Assembly: GCA_023664345.1 (NCBI GenBank) | Contig: JAMPFQ010000020.1 | Span: 1-64,000 of the forward strand | Direction: 5' to 3' | Source: Lachnospiraceae bacterium | GTDB taxonomy: Bacteria > Bacillota > Clostridia > Lachnospirales > Lachnospiraceae | Length of the DNA stretch: 64,000 bases | Shown here: one piece after another, positions 35,661 through 44,674 of the stretch | How the letters are laid out: the number at the start of each line of letters is the position of its first letter | How positions within the stretch are numbered: position 1 is the first letter of the stretch | Made by a program: the position numbers and the translations under genes | Notes under the pieces: generated by a model | Told to the model about the DNA's origin: nothing | Databases searched by the model: none | Seen by the model: the letters and a program-made list of their open reading frames with translations, nothing else

Positions 35661-36077
35661 TTATCCCTCTCCCCGCATATACTCCGTCATCAGCCTGTCC
35701 AGCTCCGGAAGTTCCCTTTTTAACGAAACAATCTTATTATCTTTTAAAAAGCCGTGGCGGGAAGTGGCAATGGTGCAGACCTCGCCGTTGGTCAGATCAT
35801 AAAACTCGTAGTAAAATTCCATGACCACGCCGTTGTATTTCTGCACTTTCACACGGATCTCCACCTCGTCGCCAAACTGCACCTGCTTCTTATATTCCAC
35901 GGAAAGCCCTGCTACCGGCGATACGATGCCCAGCTTTTCCACTTTGCCGTATCCCAGCCCCACATAGTCCAGGAATGCCACCCTGGCTTCCTCCATCCAC
36001 CTGACATAGTTGGAATGATGGATAATGCCCATCTGATCCGTCTCATGATATTGCGCTTTTCTTCTGTAAATGTACAT
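35661..36077 (-). CDS. Acyl-CoA thioesterase, 4HBT hotdog fold
   Basis: 138 residues from ATG 36077 (MYIYRRKAQYHETDQMG), preceded by AGGAAAC; the frame upstream is not conserved-looking. The motif YHETDQMGIIHHSNYVRWMEEAR with the catalytic Asp is that of YbgC-type thioesterases. Acts on acyl-CoA thioesters in the cytosol; substrate unknown. Confidence 0.93.
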   Translation of the reverse strand: MYIYRRKAQYHETDQMGIIHHSNYVRWMEEARVAFLDYVGLGYGKVEKLGIVSPVAGLSVEYKKQVQFGDEVEIRVKVQKYNGVVMEFYYEFYDLTNGEVCTIATSRHGFLKDNKIVSLKRELPELDRLMTEYMRGEG

Positions 36078-36218
36078 CTTTGTTTCCTTTCCTGCCTGCT
36101 CCCGGGCACAATCTGTCCACAGGACGCAGCAGCGCCGACTCCCGCGGCATTCGTCAGATATCCCCGCAAGCGCGGCTGTTTTCCTCATTGCACGCGGAAA
36201 TAACGGATTGATATTCCT

Positions 36219-37469
36219 TTATCTGCTCAACAGATACAACCTGACCCCGTGCGGCGGGATCACGGACTTTACTTTCCGAACCCCTTTCTGCTCCTCCCCG
36301 CTCCAGATCTCACGGGCATCGATCTCTTCCCTGATCCCGAGAAATTCCGTGTCAAACACAGCGGCGATTTCCTCATCCCCCACATTAAAATGCGCCAGAT
36401 AGACGCCATGATCCGCGCCATTAGCCGCCCAGACGATCTCATTTCCTTTGCGGTAAACCTCGCGCCCGCCCCGGGAATTCTGGTTGATGTCAATGACCTC
36501 ACTCTTCTGCATCAGGGACAGCGTAAACGGATCGTTCATGGTCATATCGCCGCCAAACATCAGCGGGGAACGGAATATGGCCCATAGGGACATCAGAAGC
36601 TTCTGCTCCTCCTCCGTAAATTTCGTATTTTCACCCTTTTTTGTATCACACAGCCGGATGCGTCCCAGGGGAAGCATATCGCAGTCCGGAAAATGATCCT
36701 CGCCCACATAGGGAAACCATTCCCGGCAATAGTCGAACATCTTTTTCAGAGGCTCCCAGCTGTCCCAGAAATCATCCGTCATGCGCCACATGTTCGCCCA
36801 TTTTGAGAGGTGCTCCGCCTGTGCTATGGGCGCCGCTCCCGGCGACAGGGACAGAACCATGGCTCTGCCGCTGTGTTCAATGGCCCCGGCGATCGCCTCC
36901 ACTTCCTCCCTGCGATAAGGATGGGCAATATCATCCACCTTTACGTAATCTACTCCCCACCCGGCATACAGTTCAAAGAGTGAATCATAGTACTCCTGCG
37001 CCCCTTTCCGGCTCATGTCCACGCCGCACATGTCGCCGTTCCAGGAACAGACATTCCCAAAGTCGGCGACCTGCGCCGCCCGGATATCCGTCCCCATGAC
37101 CGGAGTATTCAGCCGTATGGCCTGCCTGGGGATTCCTCTTAAAATATGGATGCCAAACTTAAGCCCCAGGGAATGCACATAATCCGCAAGAGGCTTAAAA
37201 CCTTTTCCTCCCTCAGCCGACGGAAAACGGTTCACAGCAGGCATCAGCCGCCCGAAGTCATCCATCACAAGTTCCGCGCCCTTATTATATTCGTGGCTTA
37301 CGGCGTTTGGCTCATACCATTGGATGTCAACCACGATATATTCCCAGCCAAATGCCTTTAAATTTTTTGCCATATATTCGGCATTTGCCCTTACCTGCGC
37401 CTCATTCACGGCCGCGCCGTAACAATCCCAGCTGTTCCAGCCCATGGGCGGTTTTTTCAATGTTATCAT
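36219..37469 (-). CDS. GH27 alpha-galactosidase-like glycosidase
   Basis: 416 residues, no signal peptide. Starts MITLKKPPMGWNSWDCYGA, the GH27 hallmark. Nucleophile Asp in DYVKVDDIAHPY and acid/base Asp in RMTDDFWDSW. C-terminal beta domain with PPHGVRLYLLSR. It most likely removes alpha-galactosyl or beta-L-arabinopyranosyl groups from oligosaccharides. The substrate between these two is not certain from sequence. Confidence 0.92.
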   Translation of the reverse strand: MITLKKPPMGWNSWDCYGAAVNEAQVRANAEYMAKNLKAFGWEYIVVDIQWYEPNAVSHEYNKGAELVMDDFGRLMPAVNRFPSAEGGKGFKPLADYVHSLGLKFGIHILRGIPRQAIRLNTPVMGTDIRAAQVADFGNVCSWNGDMCGVDMSRKGAQEYYDSLFELYAGWGVDYVKVDDIAHPYRREEVEAIAGAIEHSGRAMVLSLSPGAAPIAQAEHLSKWANMWRMTDDFWDSWEPLKKMFDYCREWFPYVGEDHFPDCDMLPLGRIRLCDTKKGENTKFTEEEQKLLMSLWAIFRSPLMFGGDMTMNDPFTLSLMQKSEVIDINQNSRGGREVYRKGNEIVWAANGADHGVYLAHFNVGDEEIAAVFDTEFLGIREEIDAREIWSGEEQKGVRKVKSVIPPHGVRLYLLSR

Positions 37470-37510
37470 AAATTATTCCTCCCGGCGGTCTATTTCACCA
37501 CCTTTCAGCC

Positions 37511-38008
37511 TCACAGCCATTTTTCCAATTTCAACAGCGCCTCTTTCTTATCCAGGCCTCCGTCATATCCGGTCAGGCTTCCGTCCGCCCCCACTACACG
37601 GTGGCAGGGCACAATGACCGCAACGGGATTCCGCCCCACGGCTCCCCCCACCGCCTGGGCGGACATATGTTTGATACCCCGCTTCTCCGCGATCTGCCGG
37701 GCAATCTCTCCGTAAGAAGTAACCTGACCATAGGGAATGGTTTTCAGGATTGCCCACACCTCTTCCTGAAAGGGCGTTCCCCTGACGGAAAGAGGCGGGG
37801 TAAAACCGGGATCGCGCCCTGAAAAATAGATATCCAGCCATTCCGCCGTCCGGTCAAAGACAGCGGATGCATTGTTCTCTTCACTGATCCCGGCTTCATC
37901 CACCCTGCCATATTTTTGTCCCCGAAAGGTAAGCGCAGCCAATCCCATTCCGCTGCTGACCATGGTCATTTCCCCCAAAGGGGAAAGATAGCTTCTTTTG
38001 TATAGCAT
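37511..38008 (-). CDS. ogt: Methylated-DNA-protein cysteine methyltransferase
   Basis: 165 residues from ATG 38008 (MLYKRSYLSPLGEM), preceded by GAAAGGGC; the long upstream extension is noise. Active-site motif PCHRVVG, with the conserved helix-turn segment QEEVWAILKTIPYG and the C-terminal GYDGGLDKKEALL. It repairs O6-alkylguanine. It follows xth by 26 bp, forming a small repair operon with the K+ channel gene upstream. Confidence 0.96.
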   Translation of the reverse strand: MLYKRSYLSPLGEMTMVSSGMGLAALTFRGQKYGRVDEAGISEENNASAVFDRTAEWLDIYFSGRDPGFTPPLSVRGTPFQEEVWAILKTIPYGQVTSYGEIARQIAEKRGIKHMSAQAVGGAVGRNPVAVIVPCHRVVGADGSLTGYDGGLDKKEALLKLEKWL

Positions 38009-38034
38009 ATAGATGCCCTTTCTCTCTGAGTGAG

Positions 38035-38808
38035 TTACCTTTCTGTTGAAGATAACATGTCCAGTTCCACCGGGCAATGGTCGGATCCCATCACCTGTGC
38101 ATGTATCTTCGCATCCGTGAGCCTGCCTTTCAGCGCCTCGGACACCACAAAGTAGTCGATGCGCCACCCTGCGTTCTTTGCCCTTGCCTGGAACATGTAG
38201 GACCACCAGGAATATGCCCCTGTCACATCCGGGTAAAAGTACCGGAAAGAATCCACGAATCCGCTCTCCAGCATGCGGCTGAAACAGTTTCTCTCCTCAT
38301 CCGTGAAGCCCGCGTTCTTATGGTTGGTCCCGGGATTTTTCAGGTCGATCTCCTGGTGGGCCACATTGAGGTCTCCACAGAAGATCACTGGCTTTCTCTC
38401 TTCCAACTTTTTCAGATAGCGCAGGAACGCCTCTTCCCACCGCATCCGATATTCCAGCCTGGTCAGTTCCCTCTGGGAATTGGGCACATAAACCGTCACC
38501 ACATGATATTCCTCATACTCCGCCGTGATCACCCTGCCCTCGTGGTCGTGCTCCTCCACGCCGATCCCGTAGGTCACCGCCAGCGGCTCCTTTCTGGTGA
38601 AAAGCGCCGTTCCCGAATATCCCTTTTTCTCCGCGTAATTCCAGTACTGGAAATAGCCGGGCAGTTCCAGGTCATGCTGCCCCTCCTGCAGCTTCGTCTC
38701 CTGTAAGCAGAAGATATCCGCGTCCAACTCCTTAAAATGATCCAGAAAACCTTTCTGCAGGCACGCCCGCAGTCCGTTTACATTCCAGGATATCAATTTC
38801 ATACTCAT
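38035..38808 (-). CDS. xth: Exodeoxyribonuclease III / AP endonuclease
   Basis: 257 residues. Motifs [33 protein letters not shown], and GSDHCPVEL are the complete ExoIII-type set. The ATG overlaps the stop of the ion-channel gene by 4 bp (ATGA), with GGAG in the channel's last codons. It cleaves at abasic sites in base excision repair. Confidence 0.96.
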   Translation of the reverse strand: MSMKLISWNVNGLRACLQKGFLDHFKELDADIFCLQETKLQEGQHDLELPGYFQYWNYAEKKGYSGTALFTRKEPLAVTYGIGVEEHDHEGRVITAEYEEYHVVTVYVPNSQRELTRLEYRMRWEEAFLRYLKKLEERKPVIFCGDLNVAHQEIDLKNPGTNHKNAGFTDEERNCFSRMLESGFVDSFRYFYPDVTGAYSWWSYMFQARAKNAGWRIDYFVVSEALKGRLTDAKIHAQVMGSDHCPVELDMLSSTER

Positions 38809-40007
38809 GCACCTTTCTCCAGCATCAACACCACATCCTGCTCTTTCAGCACGATGGAACCCTGGGGATTAATATTCTTATCCCCCCGCTTCACCATCAC
38901 GATAAACGTCCTGCGGGAAATATCCAGATCCTTGATCCTGCTGCCGATCCAGCGATGCCCTGTCTCCAGGCACACCTCCTCGATCCGGCACGGAAAGGGG
39001 CTGGTTCCCGTGGTGCCAAGCAGCAGGTTATCCCCGCCCGCAAGCCGCAGGCTCCCATAGGGTGTATACACATCCTCGTCCCTTAACACCACCGCCGGAT
39101 ACAGCCCCTGGGGAAGTTCCAGTTCTTTGATCTGCCGTCCCGCAAAGGGATGATCCTCCGGGATCTTTAAGGTAATGAAATCCGCGTCATGCTGGGAATA
39201 ACTCCCCACCTTGATCCGCGTATAATACTCTACAAAACCGGCGGAGATGATACCCGTCGGAATGGCCACCATGCCCACACCCAGAAAGGCGATGAAAATG
39301 GCCATCATCCGCCCTCCAATGGTGACAGGGTAAATATCACCGTACCCCACCGTCAGCAGCGTGGACACGGACCACCAGATACCGGAAAATGCATTGGAAA
39401 AATTCTCCGGCTGGGCCTCGTGTTCCAGTCCGTACATGCAGAGCGAGGATGCCAGCATCAGCACCAGCACCATGAAGATGGAGAACACCAGGGCATTCTT
39501 CTTGTCCCTGATCACCTCCGTGATCACGTTGAACGCATCGTACCGGGAATTGATCTTGAACAGCCGCAGGATCCTGACCACCCGCAGCATCCGGAAAGCG
39601 ATTGCCCCGCTGGGGATGAAAAAGGGCAGAAAATAAGGCAAGATCGTCATCAGATCCACCACTCCGTAAAAGGATACCAGAAATTTCAATATCGCCGCAG
39701 GGCAGGATTTCTCCGGGTACAGAAAGTCCGCCGTCCAGATTCGGAGAAGATATTCCGCCAGAAAAACGATCATTGTAACAAGTTCAATGACCCCCATCAC
39801 GCCTGTATGATCCGCCATCTCATCAAAAGTCTGGAGAAATGTGATGGAAATGTTCAGCAGAATGACAAAGACAATCAGGATATCAAAACACAGACTGGGA
39901 ATATCACTCCTGTTCCCAATCTGTATGATCTCAAATATGCGCTTCTTCATGATGCGTCCGTCAAGCGGGCGCGTCTTCTGCGAAACATTCTTCCCTAAAG
40001 TTTTCAT
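38805..40007 (-). CDS. Voltage-gated K+ channel with two RCK-C (TrkA-C) domains
   Basis: 400 residues from ATG 40007. Six helices: S4-like [20 protein letters not shown] with regularly spaced Arg, pore helix and selectivity filter TVGYGD. The cytosolic tail carries two TrkA-C-like modules (about 260-325 and 330-400) that bind small ligands. Kv-type architecture with direct RCK-C fusion. An alternative start at 39950 (MKKRIFEI) would shorten the N-terminus. The promoter lies only 8 bp before the first ATG. Overlaps xth by 4 bp. Confidence 0.9.
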   Translation of the reverse strand: MKTLGKNVSQKTRPLDGRIMKKRIFEIIQIGNRSDIPSLCFDILIVFVILLNISITFLQTFDEMADHTGVMGVIELVTMIVFLAEYLLRIWTADFLYPEKSCPAAILKFLVSFYGVVDLMTILPYFLPFFIPSGAIAFRMLRVVRILRLFKINSRYDAFNVITEVIRDKKNALVFSIFMVLVLMLASSLCMYGLEHEAQPENFSNAFSGIWWSVSTLLTVGYGDIYPVTIGGRMMAIFIAFLGVGMVAIPTGIISAGFVEYYTRIKVGSYSQHDADFITLKIPEDHPFAGRQIKELELPQGLYPAVVLRDEDVYTPYGSLRLAGGDNLLLGTTGTSPFPCRIEEVCLETGHRWIGSRIKDLDISRRTFIVMVKRGDKNINPQGSIVLKEQDVVLMLEKGA

Positions 40008-40014
40008 GTTACCA

Positions 40015-40043
40015 ATTATAAAGGATTCCCGCTGAAAGCACAA
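40015..40043 (-). promoter_or_regulatory. Ion-channel gene promoter
   Basis: Minus-strand TTGTGC (40038-40043), 17-bp spacer, TATAAT (40015-40020). The expected transcript start is at or within a base or two of the ATG at 40007, so either the message is leaderless or the true start is 39950. Confidence 0.55.
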
Positions 40044-40108
40044 GCCATTTCTGACGGTTTCCCCGCATCAGATCCGGAACCATCACGATCCGATGCAACC
40101 GCTAAAAA

Positions 40109-40143
40109 ATTCGTGCATGAATGGTATTCCATCATGCACGAAT
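40109..40143 (-). terminator. Terminator after the isomerase gene
   Basis: 12-bp stem ATTCGTGCATGA / TCATGCACGAAT followed on the minus strand by a run of six T. Confidence 0.85.
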
Positions 40144-40189
40144 CGTATCCATATATCTGTACCTTTAGCCAAAACTTATCGCGATAAGC

Positions 40190-41608
40190 TTACCGTGTCA
40201 CTACGTCAACCGGCACATTGAAGATCTTCGCAACTTTCAGCAGCGTATCGATATGCCTGCCTGTTGCCGCCGCGAAATGGTGGGTAGGGCCGCACTCACT
40301 CCAACGGTTCACGAACTCTCTTGCGCCGCAGGTGAAGCGTGTCCTCATATTGGTATCGCCAAAGGAAAGGATCTTGCCCTCCTCGTTCACACCCTCAGCC
40401 ACGATGAACTTAAAGTGTCCGTCACCGTCCTGGGTGATCGCCAGATAGGTGATGGGGCCGGTGTAGGGATAGAACTGCGTCAGGTAGCCGCCGCCGGTCT
40501 TTCCATGGAACACCTTGACGATCTTCATGGTAGGCTTCTTGTCGGAGATGTCCGCGTCGCCGGATCCGCTGTGGCCGATGATCGCAATGTCGTCGTTGAA
40601 ATCTATGGAATACATTTCCGCAAGCTGTCCCGTGCCGGAAATGGTCTTCAGGATGCTCATTGCCATAGCCACTTTCATATCGCCCTCAACGGCGCAGGCA
40701 GTTCCCTGCTTGATCAGCATGGAGAACGCGGGGATCAGCATACTGTCCAGCACGCCCGCCTTGCCCTGTGCATATCCGTCATAATGGGAAGCGATCAGGC
40801 CCAGCTTCTCGTCTTTCACCCACTGCTCGAAAGCCACAACGTATTTTGCCATCTCCCAGACTTCTTCAATGCTTCCGCCGCCTTCAATGTCAAAGGTGTC
40901 CAGGATATCCTGTGCCTTCGCGCGAATCGCTTCTTCGTCCGTGATATCGTCCGCGATAGCCCACATCTTCTCCCAGTCAAACTGCTTGGTGTAAAGATGC
41001 ATCCTCCTGTACAGGTTGGATTCGTCTATGTAAAGATCCATCATGCCGGGATAGGGCCTGCCGATCTGCGCGATATTGGTGTCGCGGAACCTTCTCCTCA
41101 CCTGCGCCGCCCTGCACCAGTCCTCGATCTGTTCCTGGACGGCGGGGTCTCCGCCCTCCACCACGCCTGTGATCACGGCATGTCTCTTGCCATATCTCTC
41201 CAGGTCGGCAACCATCTCGCCAACGGCGCCGCAGGCATAGCCTTCGCCCAGCCAGGAAGCGATATCGGTATGGTCATAATCAAGAGCCTTAAGCTTCTGC
41301 ACATTGACAAGGACTACGGGGACATCCAGGTCCTTGACCGCAGGAAGCATATTATATGAGGTGGCGTAAGTAAGCAGCTGGAGGAATACCAGATCCACAT
41401 CCGCGGCACGGAACTTATCGCCTGCAGCCTGGGACTGTTCTTTTGTTGTTACCATTCCTCCGTCAATGATCTCCACGGTATCGGGAAGGGACTTCTTGAA
41501 AGCGTCATACTGCGCTTCAAATTCGGGCACCAGTGACGGGAACTGAGGCAGATACGCACCCAATGCGATAGAAAAAACTCCTATCTTAGCTTTTGTTTCA
41601 ACTAACAT
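40190..41608 (-). CDS. L-arabinose/L-fucose isomerase-family protein
   Basis: 472 residues from ATG 41608 (MLVETKAKIGVF), placed 8-10 nt behind AAAGGATGG; the ATG at 41620 has no usable site. Members of this two-domain family (with the metal-binding C-terminal half) convert aldoses to ketoses. Segments FLQLLTYATSYNMLPAV and TGRHIDTLLKVAKIF fit the AraA-like branch found in Lachnospiraceae. Arabinose is a reasonable guess because of the GH51 enzyme, but fucose or another sugar is not excluded. Monocistronic with its own terminator. Confidence 0.8.
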   Translation of the reverse strand: MLVETKAKIGVFSIALGAYLPQFPSLVPEFEAQYDAFKKSLPDTVEIIDGGMVTTKEQSQAAGDKFRAADVDLVFLQLLTYATSYNMLPAVKDLDVPVVLVNVQKLKALDYDHTDIASWLGEGYACGAVGEMVADLERYGKRHAVITGVVEGGDPAVQEQIEDWCRAAQVRRRFRDTNIAQIGRPYPGMMDLYIDESNLYRRMHLYTKQFDWEKMWAIADDITDEEAIRAKAQDILDTFDIEGGGSIEEVWEMAKYVVAFEQWVKDEKLGLIASHYDGYAQGKAGVLDSMLIPAFSMLIKQGTACAVEGDMKVAMAMSILKTISGTGQLAEMYSIDFNDDIAIIGHSGSGDADISDKKPTMKIVKVFHGKTGGGYLTQFYPYTGPITYLAITQDGDGHFKFIVAEGVNEEGKILSFGDTNMRTRFTCGAREFVNRWSECGPTHHFAAATGRHIDTLLKVAKIFNVPVDVVTR

Positions 41609-41708
41609 AAAATAAGCCATCCTTTCTTTTAGTATTTTTGTATAAATACATGATTTTCATTATACATGATTTTGTAAATTTTTACAATAGAAAAACAGGT
41701 TTTTCTGA

Positions 41709-42572
41709 TCAGGAATGGTAACAGTTTGGCCCCGGCAATGCCAGGGAACTCCATCGCTCCGGCGGAACCGCCGCCTTAGTCACCAGGCATTCCGGATCCG
41801 GCGCAAGGCACAGTCTTGTCACCTCAAACACGCTTTCCGCATCGCACAAAATACAGTCCGCATCCCCGAATCTCACTTTTCTCGCCGCTCCCGTGTCATA
41901 AAAGGCCTGCTCCAGCTTCACAAAGTCCTCGGAAATATGGGGCTGCATGGCATTATAATGCTTCCTCATATAAACGGGCTTTCTGCTGCCGTCCGGCATC
42001 ACTACCTGAAGCAGCACGGGATGATCCGTCAGGCGGTTTGGCACGTTCAGCGCTTCCTCCACACTGTGAATGAATGTATTGCGCTCATGCCCCACGCCCA
42101 CTAACAGGATCTTACCCTTTACCCCTCTCAGCCTGTCATAACAGCCTCCCGGCGTACAGGGCGTATTACAGTTCTCCTCCCCCGCCACATAGACCGCGGC
42201 ATCTTTTCCGTAAGCTGCCACGCTGTGGGTGGGATGCAGGGAACGCACCACCCCGGGACGCCTGCGGAACAGTTCTGTCAGCAGCCCCACGCAGGACTTC
42301 TCGCTGGCGGGGTCGTAAACAGCGTGTTCTTCACTCATCTGCGCCCAGGTATGGGCAGGCAGCAACAAAAGTCCCCGCTCAAAATATTCCATCCAGGCGT
42401 CCAGCACCGTGTCCGCACCGCCCTCCACCTGACCGATGGCTTTCATGGAGGAATGGATCAGGATAGTGTCCGTATGCCATAAACCGGCTTTCTGAAGCTG
42501 CCTCTTTAAATCTTCTTTCGTGTACCGCAAGTTACTCGCCGCCTTTCCCGCATTCTGTCCGCGCCTGTTCAA
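41709..42572 (-). CDS. AAC(3)-family aminoglycoside N-acetyltransferase homologue
   Basis: 287 residues of the Antibiotic_NAT family: ILIHSSMKAIGQVEGGADTV, LHPTHSVAAYG, KILLVGVGHERNTFIHSVEE. It is the second aminoglycoside-modifying-enzyme homologue in the window, after the APH(3')-like gene at 28437. Housekeeping members of this family also occur, so a resistance role is not proven. Confidence 0.85.
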   Translation of the reverse strand: MNRRGQNAGKAASNLRYTKEDLKRQLQKAGLWHTDTILIHSSMKAIGQVEGGADTVLDAWMEYFERGLLLLPAHTWAQMSEEHAVYDPASEKSCVGLLTELFRRRPGVVRSLHPTHSVAAYGKDAAVYVAGEENCNTPCTPGGCYDRLRGVKGKILLVGVGHERNTFIHSVEEALNVPNRLTDHPVLLQVVMPDGSRKPVYMRKHYNAMQPHISEDFVKLEQAFYDTGAARKVRFGDADCILCDAESVFEVTRLCLAPDPECLVTKAAVPPERWSSLALPGPNCYHS

Positions 42573-42727
42573 ACTATATCATTTTGGGGAAAAATATGCA
42601 ACCGATGCACCGGAGCGGAATGCATCTTGCATAGCGCATTTCCACCCGGATAATGCAATGGAAAAAAGGAGAAGAAGCCCCTGTCCTTTTGAGGGTGCAA
42701 AAAACCTGAACGACACCAAAGCATTGA

Positions 42728-42771
42728 ATTTTCAATGTGCATCACAACAAAGGGTGTGGGAAGTTTGAATT
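42728..42771. repeat. 44-bp dispersed repeat, copy 2 (probable IS end)
   Basis: Partner of 5942-5985. Preceded by a small palindrome CATTGAA/TTCAATG. The remaining gap 42573-42934 has no convincing gene; a weak A/T stem near 42664-42692 may terminate minus-strand transcription. Confidence 0.45.
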
Positions 42772-42857
42772 TCTTAATTTGAAAATCGGAATGATTTCAA
42801 AAGCTGTCATCGGCGCCACCTCATTCATTAAATAATTAGAGCCAACAGACATAAGGC

Positions 42858-42896
42858 AATCCCGGAAACGCCCAATTTATCAGCATTTCCGGGATT
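42858..42896 (-). terminator. Hairpin after the XRE/TPR gene
   Basis: AATCCCGGAAACGC / GCATTTCCGGGATT with one mismatched pair and an 11-nt loop. No good T-run follows on the minus strand, so termination strength is uncertain. Confidence 0.5.
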
Positions 42897-42934
42897 ATAT
42901 CCGTTACTCAAACCCAATCGCACAGCAAGGAGAT

Positions 42935-44038
42935 TTATGCCTCATTTGGCAATACTTCCCTTATTGTCTCGCGCCAAAGCTGCCGAAGCTGCAAAACTCC
43001 ATCGCTCTCTTTCCGGATCCTCCGACGCAAGCACTCCACGGCGGTTTTCCCATACTCCTCATATGTGGGCTGGCGTTCCATGCCCAGCATGGTAAAAAAC
43101 TCCATTCCGGCTATTTCTCCCGGTGCGGCATGATCATAGCTGACAGCATGGCTTGCCGCATCAGAAAGAAATTGTCGGGCCGTTTCAAATTCTCCCTTGA
43201 AGCAATGGATCTCGGCGATCAGTTCAAGAAGAACACAGTCATATTTATCAAACCACGTCAGGGTTCCTTCCGGCTGGATGCCGCGCAGAACGATCCGAAG
43301 CCACCGGATGCAGTCGATCGCGGCATCATAATCCTTACGCTGGAGAAACACGTCAGCATAGCCGATCATGATATGGTTGATATCCTCCGCAAATGTGGCG
43401 AACGCCCTGGCCAGATATTTTTCCGCACCGTCCGCATCGTGGAGACAGTCGCTCAGCACCATGCCGATCAGGACATTGTTGATGCCGCAGACATTGTACT
43501 TCTTCAAAATCCGCAGCGCCCTGTCCACATCATGCAGCAACAGGTGTGCTTTTGCCATCTGCGTGCGGATGGAGACCTCACTGACGGCCTCATCCTGATT
43601 CTGCGCGATCAGTGCACAGGCATAATCCAGCAGTTCGATGGCCCGGCGGTTCGCTTCAGGATGCTCCGCGTTCCTGCCCAGTTCCAGATAAACAAGAGCG
43701 CTCCGGTATACGATGTCAAAGTTGTTGGGATAGCTTTTTAATGCTTTTTCCGCCTCTGTGACCGCCTCGTCATACTCCTTTGCTCCTGTCAACGTCGCGA
43801 TCCTGTCAAGAGCGGACGCGGCGCTTCCATTTCTCCACTCATATCCGAGAAGGACATCGGTAGAGGTGCGGAACAAATCAGCCATTTCTAAGATCAAATG
43901 GATCTCCGGTGTGGACTGATCTGACTCCCACTTATAAACGGCGCTTACGCTTACGCCCATCACCTCTGCAAGCTGCTCCTGCGTCATTTTCCTTTCCTTG
44001 CGGAATTTCCTGATATTCTCTGAAAGTTTCACCCTCAA
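42935..44038 (-). CDS. XRE-family regulator with TPR-like C-terminal region
   Basis: 367 residues. N-terminal helix-turn-helix KMTQEQLAEVMGVSVSAVYKWES (about 18-40), then about 300 residues of helical repeats (AEKALKSYPNNFDIVYRSALVYLE, SDAASHAV and similar). This layout is that of peptide- or ligand-sensing XRE/TPR regulators. No peptide gene is recognised next to it. Its promoter region carries a hairpin insertion flanked by 13-bp direct repeats. Confidence 0.85.
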   Translation of the reverse strand: MRVKLSENIRKFRKERKMTQEQLAEVMGVSVSAVYKWESDQSTPEIHLILEMADLFRTSTDVLLGYEWRNGSAASALDRIATLTGAKEYDEAVTEAEKALKSYPNNFDIVYRSALVYLELGRNAEHPEANRRAIELLDYACALIAQNQDEAVSEVSIRTQMAKAHLLLHDVDRALRILKKYNVCGINNVLIGMVLSDCLHDADGAEKYLARAFATFAEDINHIMIGYADVFLQRKDYDAAIDCIRWLRIVLRGIQPEGTLTWFDKYDCVLLELIAEIHCFKGEFETARQFLSDAASHAVSYDHAAPGEIAGMEFFTMLGMERQPTYEEYGKTAVECLRRRIRKESDGVLQLRQLWRETIREVLPNEA

Positions 44039-44079
44039 AATAGTTCTACCTCACTTTCGTTTTGATGCTTTCTGTGTCA

Positions 44080-44243
44080 ACATTATACCGTGTTTCTGCA
44101 AGTCACAGGGCAGAGACCCTGAAAACCGTTGGTTTTCAGGGTTCGCTTCGCTCGTCAAATCCCCGAGAAAGCATCTGCTCGTGCAAGCACGGCATCTGCT
44201 TTTTCGGGCACTTGACTCTGCCCTTTGCGGACATTATACCGTG
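44080..44243. repeat. Hairpin insertion flanked by 13-bp direct repeats in the XRE promoter
   Basis: ACATTATACCGTG occurs at 44080-44092 and 44231-44243. The 138 bp between form nested inverted repeats: CACAGGGCAGAG/CTCTGCCCTTTG outside, ACCCTGAAAACC/GGTTTTCAGGGT, and CCCGAGAAAGCA/TGCTTTTTCGGG. On the minus strand each direct repeat contains a TATAAT -10. The upstream copy has TTCACT 17 bp before it. It looks like a MITE-sized insertion with target duplication. Confidence 0.6.
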
Positions 44244-44388
44244 AAAGCGCGTCCGAGTGAACATACCGGCAGTAAAAACGGTAAAATTATTTTTCTACTA
44301 TCAGTATGGATTTCTTCCAAATCTGTCTCCGGTAGGACTTTTATCATAGAGATTGTGTTGTCAAATGACAATATCTCCATTTATCTTT

Positions 44389-44663
44389 TTACTTCAGCAA
44401 ATGTACATCACGACAAACGCATGAGTAAATAAATTGTGAACGATCCTTTTTTCTGTTACTATGAAAGAAAAAAGGATTATATTCTGCATCACTCATATCA
44501 TTCACATATCCATTCTTTTCAAGGAATTCATCCATGAGAGCAATGCTTCCGGGTTCCTCGTTGGGATTGCCCTTTCCTCTGACCGCGATATAATCTGCTT
44601 TTGGAACGGTTATGCTTTCGGCATGTAAAATTCTTTATACTCTTTCTTGAAGTCAAACGCCAT
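44389..44663 (-). pseudogene. GyrI-like protein, frameshifted and internally deleted
   Basis: The N-terminus MAFDFKKEYKEFYMPKA is followed by a stop. In another frame the text continues TVPKADYIAVRGKGNPNEE, then jumps to PGSIALMDEFLEKNGYVNDM, which in intact relatives lies about 100 residues further on, after which unrelated sequence follows. This indicates at least one frameshift, one internal deletion and a lost C-terminus. GyrI-like ligand-binding proteins often sit beside WYL regulators and MmcQ proteins, as here. Confidence 0.7.
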
Positions 44664-44674
44664 TCTGCGTCTCC

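Noticed and set aside
40253..41359. 368-codon plus-strand frame opposite the isomerase
   Set aside because: Antisense shadow without start signals or recognisable domains.
40190..41608. Firm naming as L-fucose isomerase or as AraA
   Set aside because: The family is clear but the sugar is not; the nearby arabinofuranosidase is only circumstantial.
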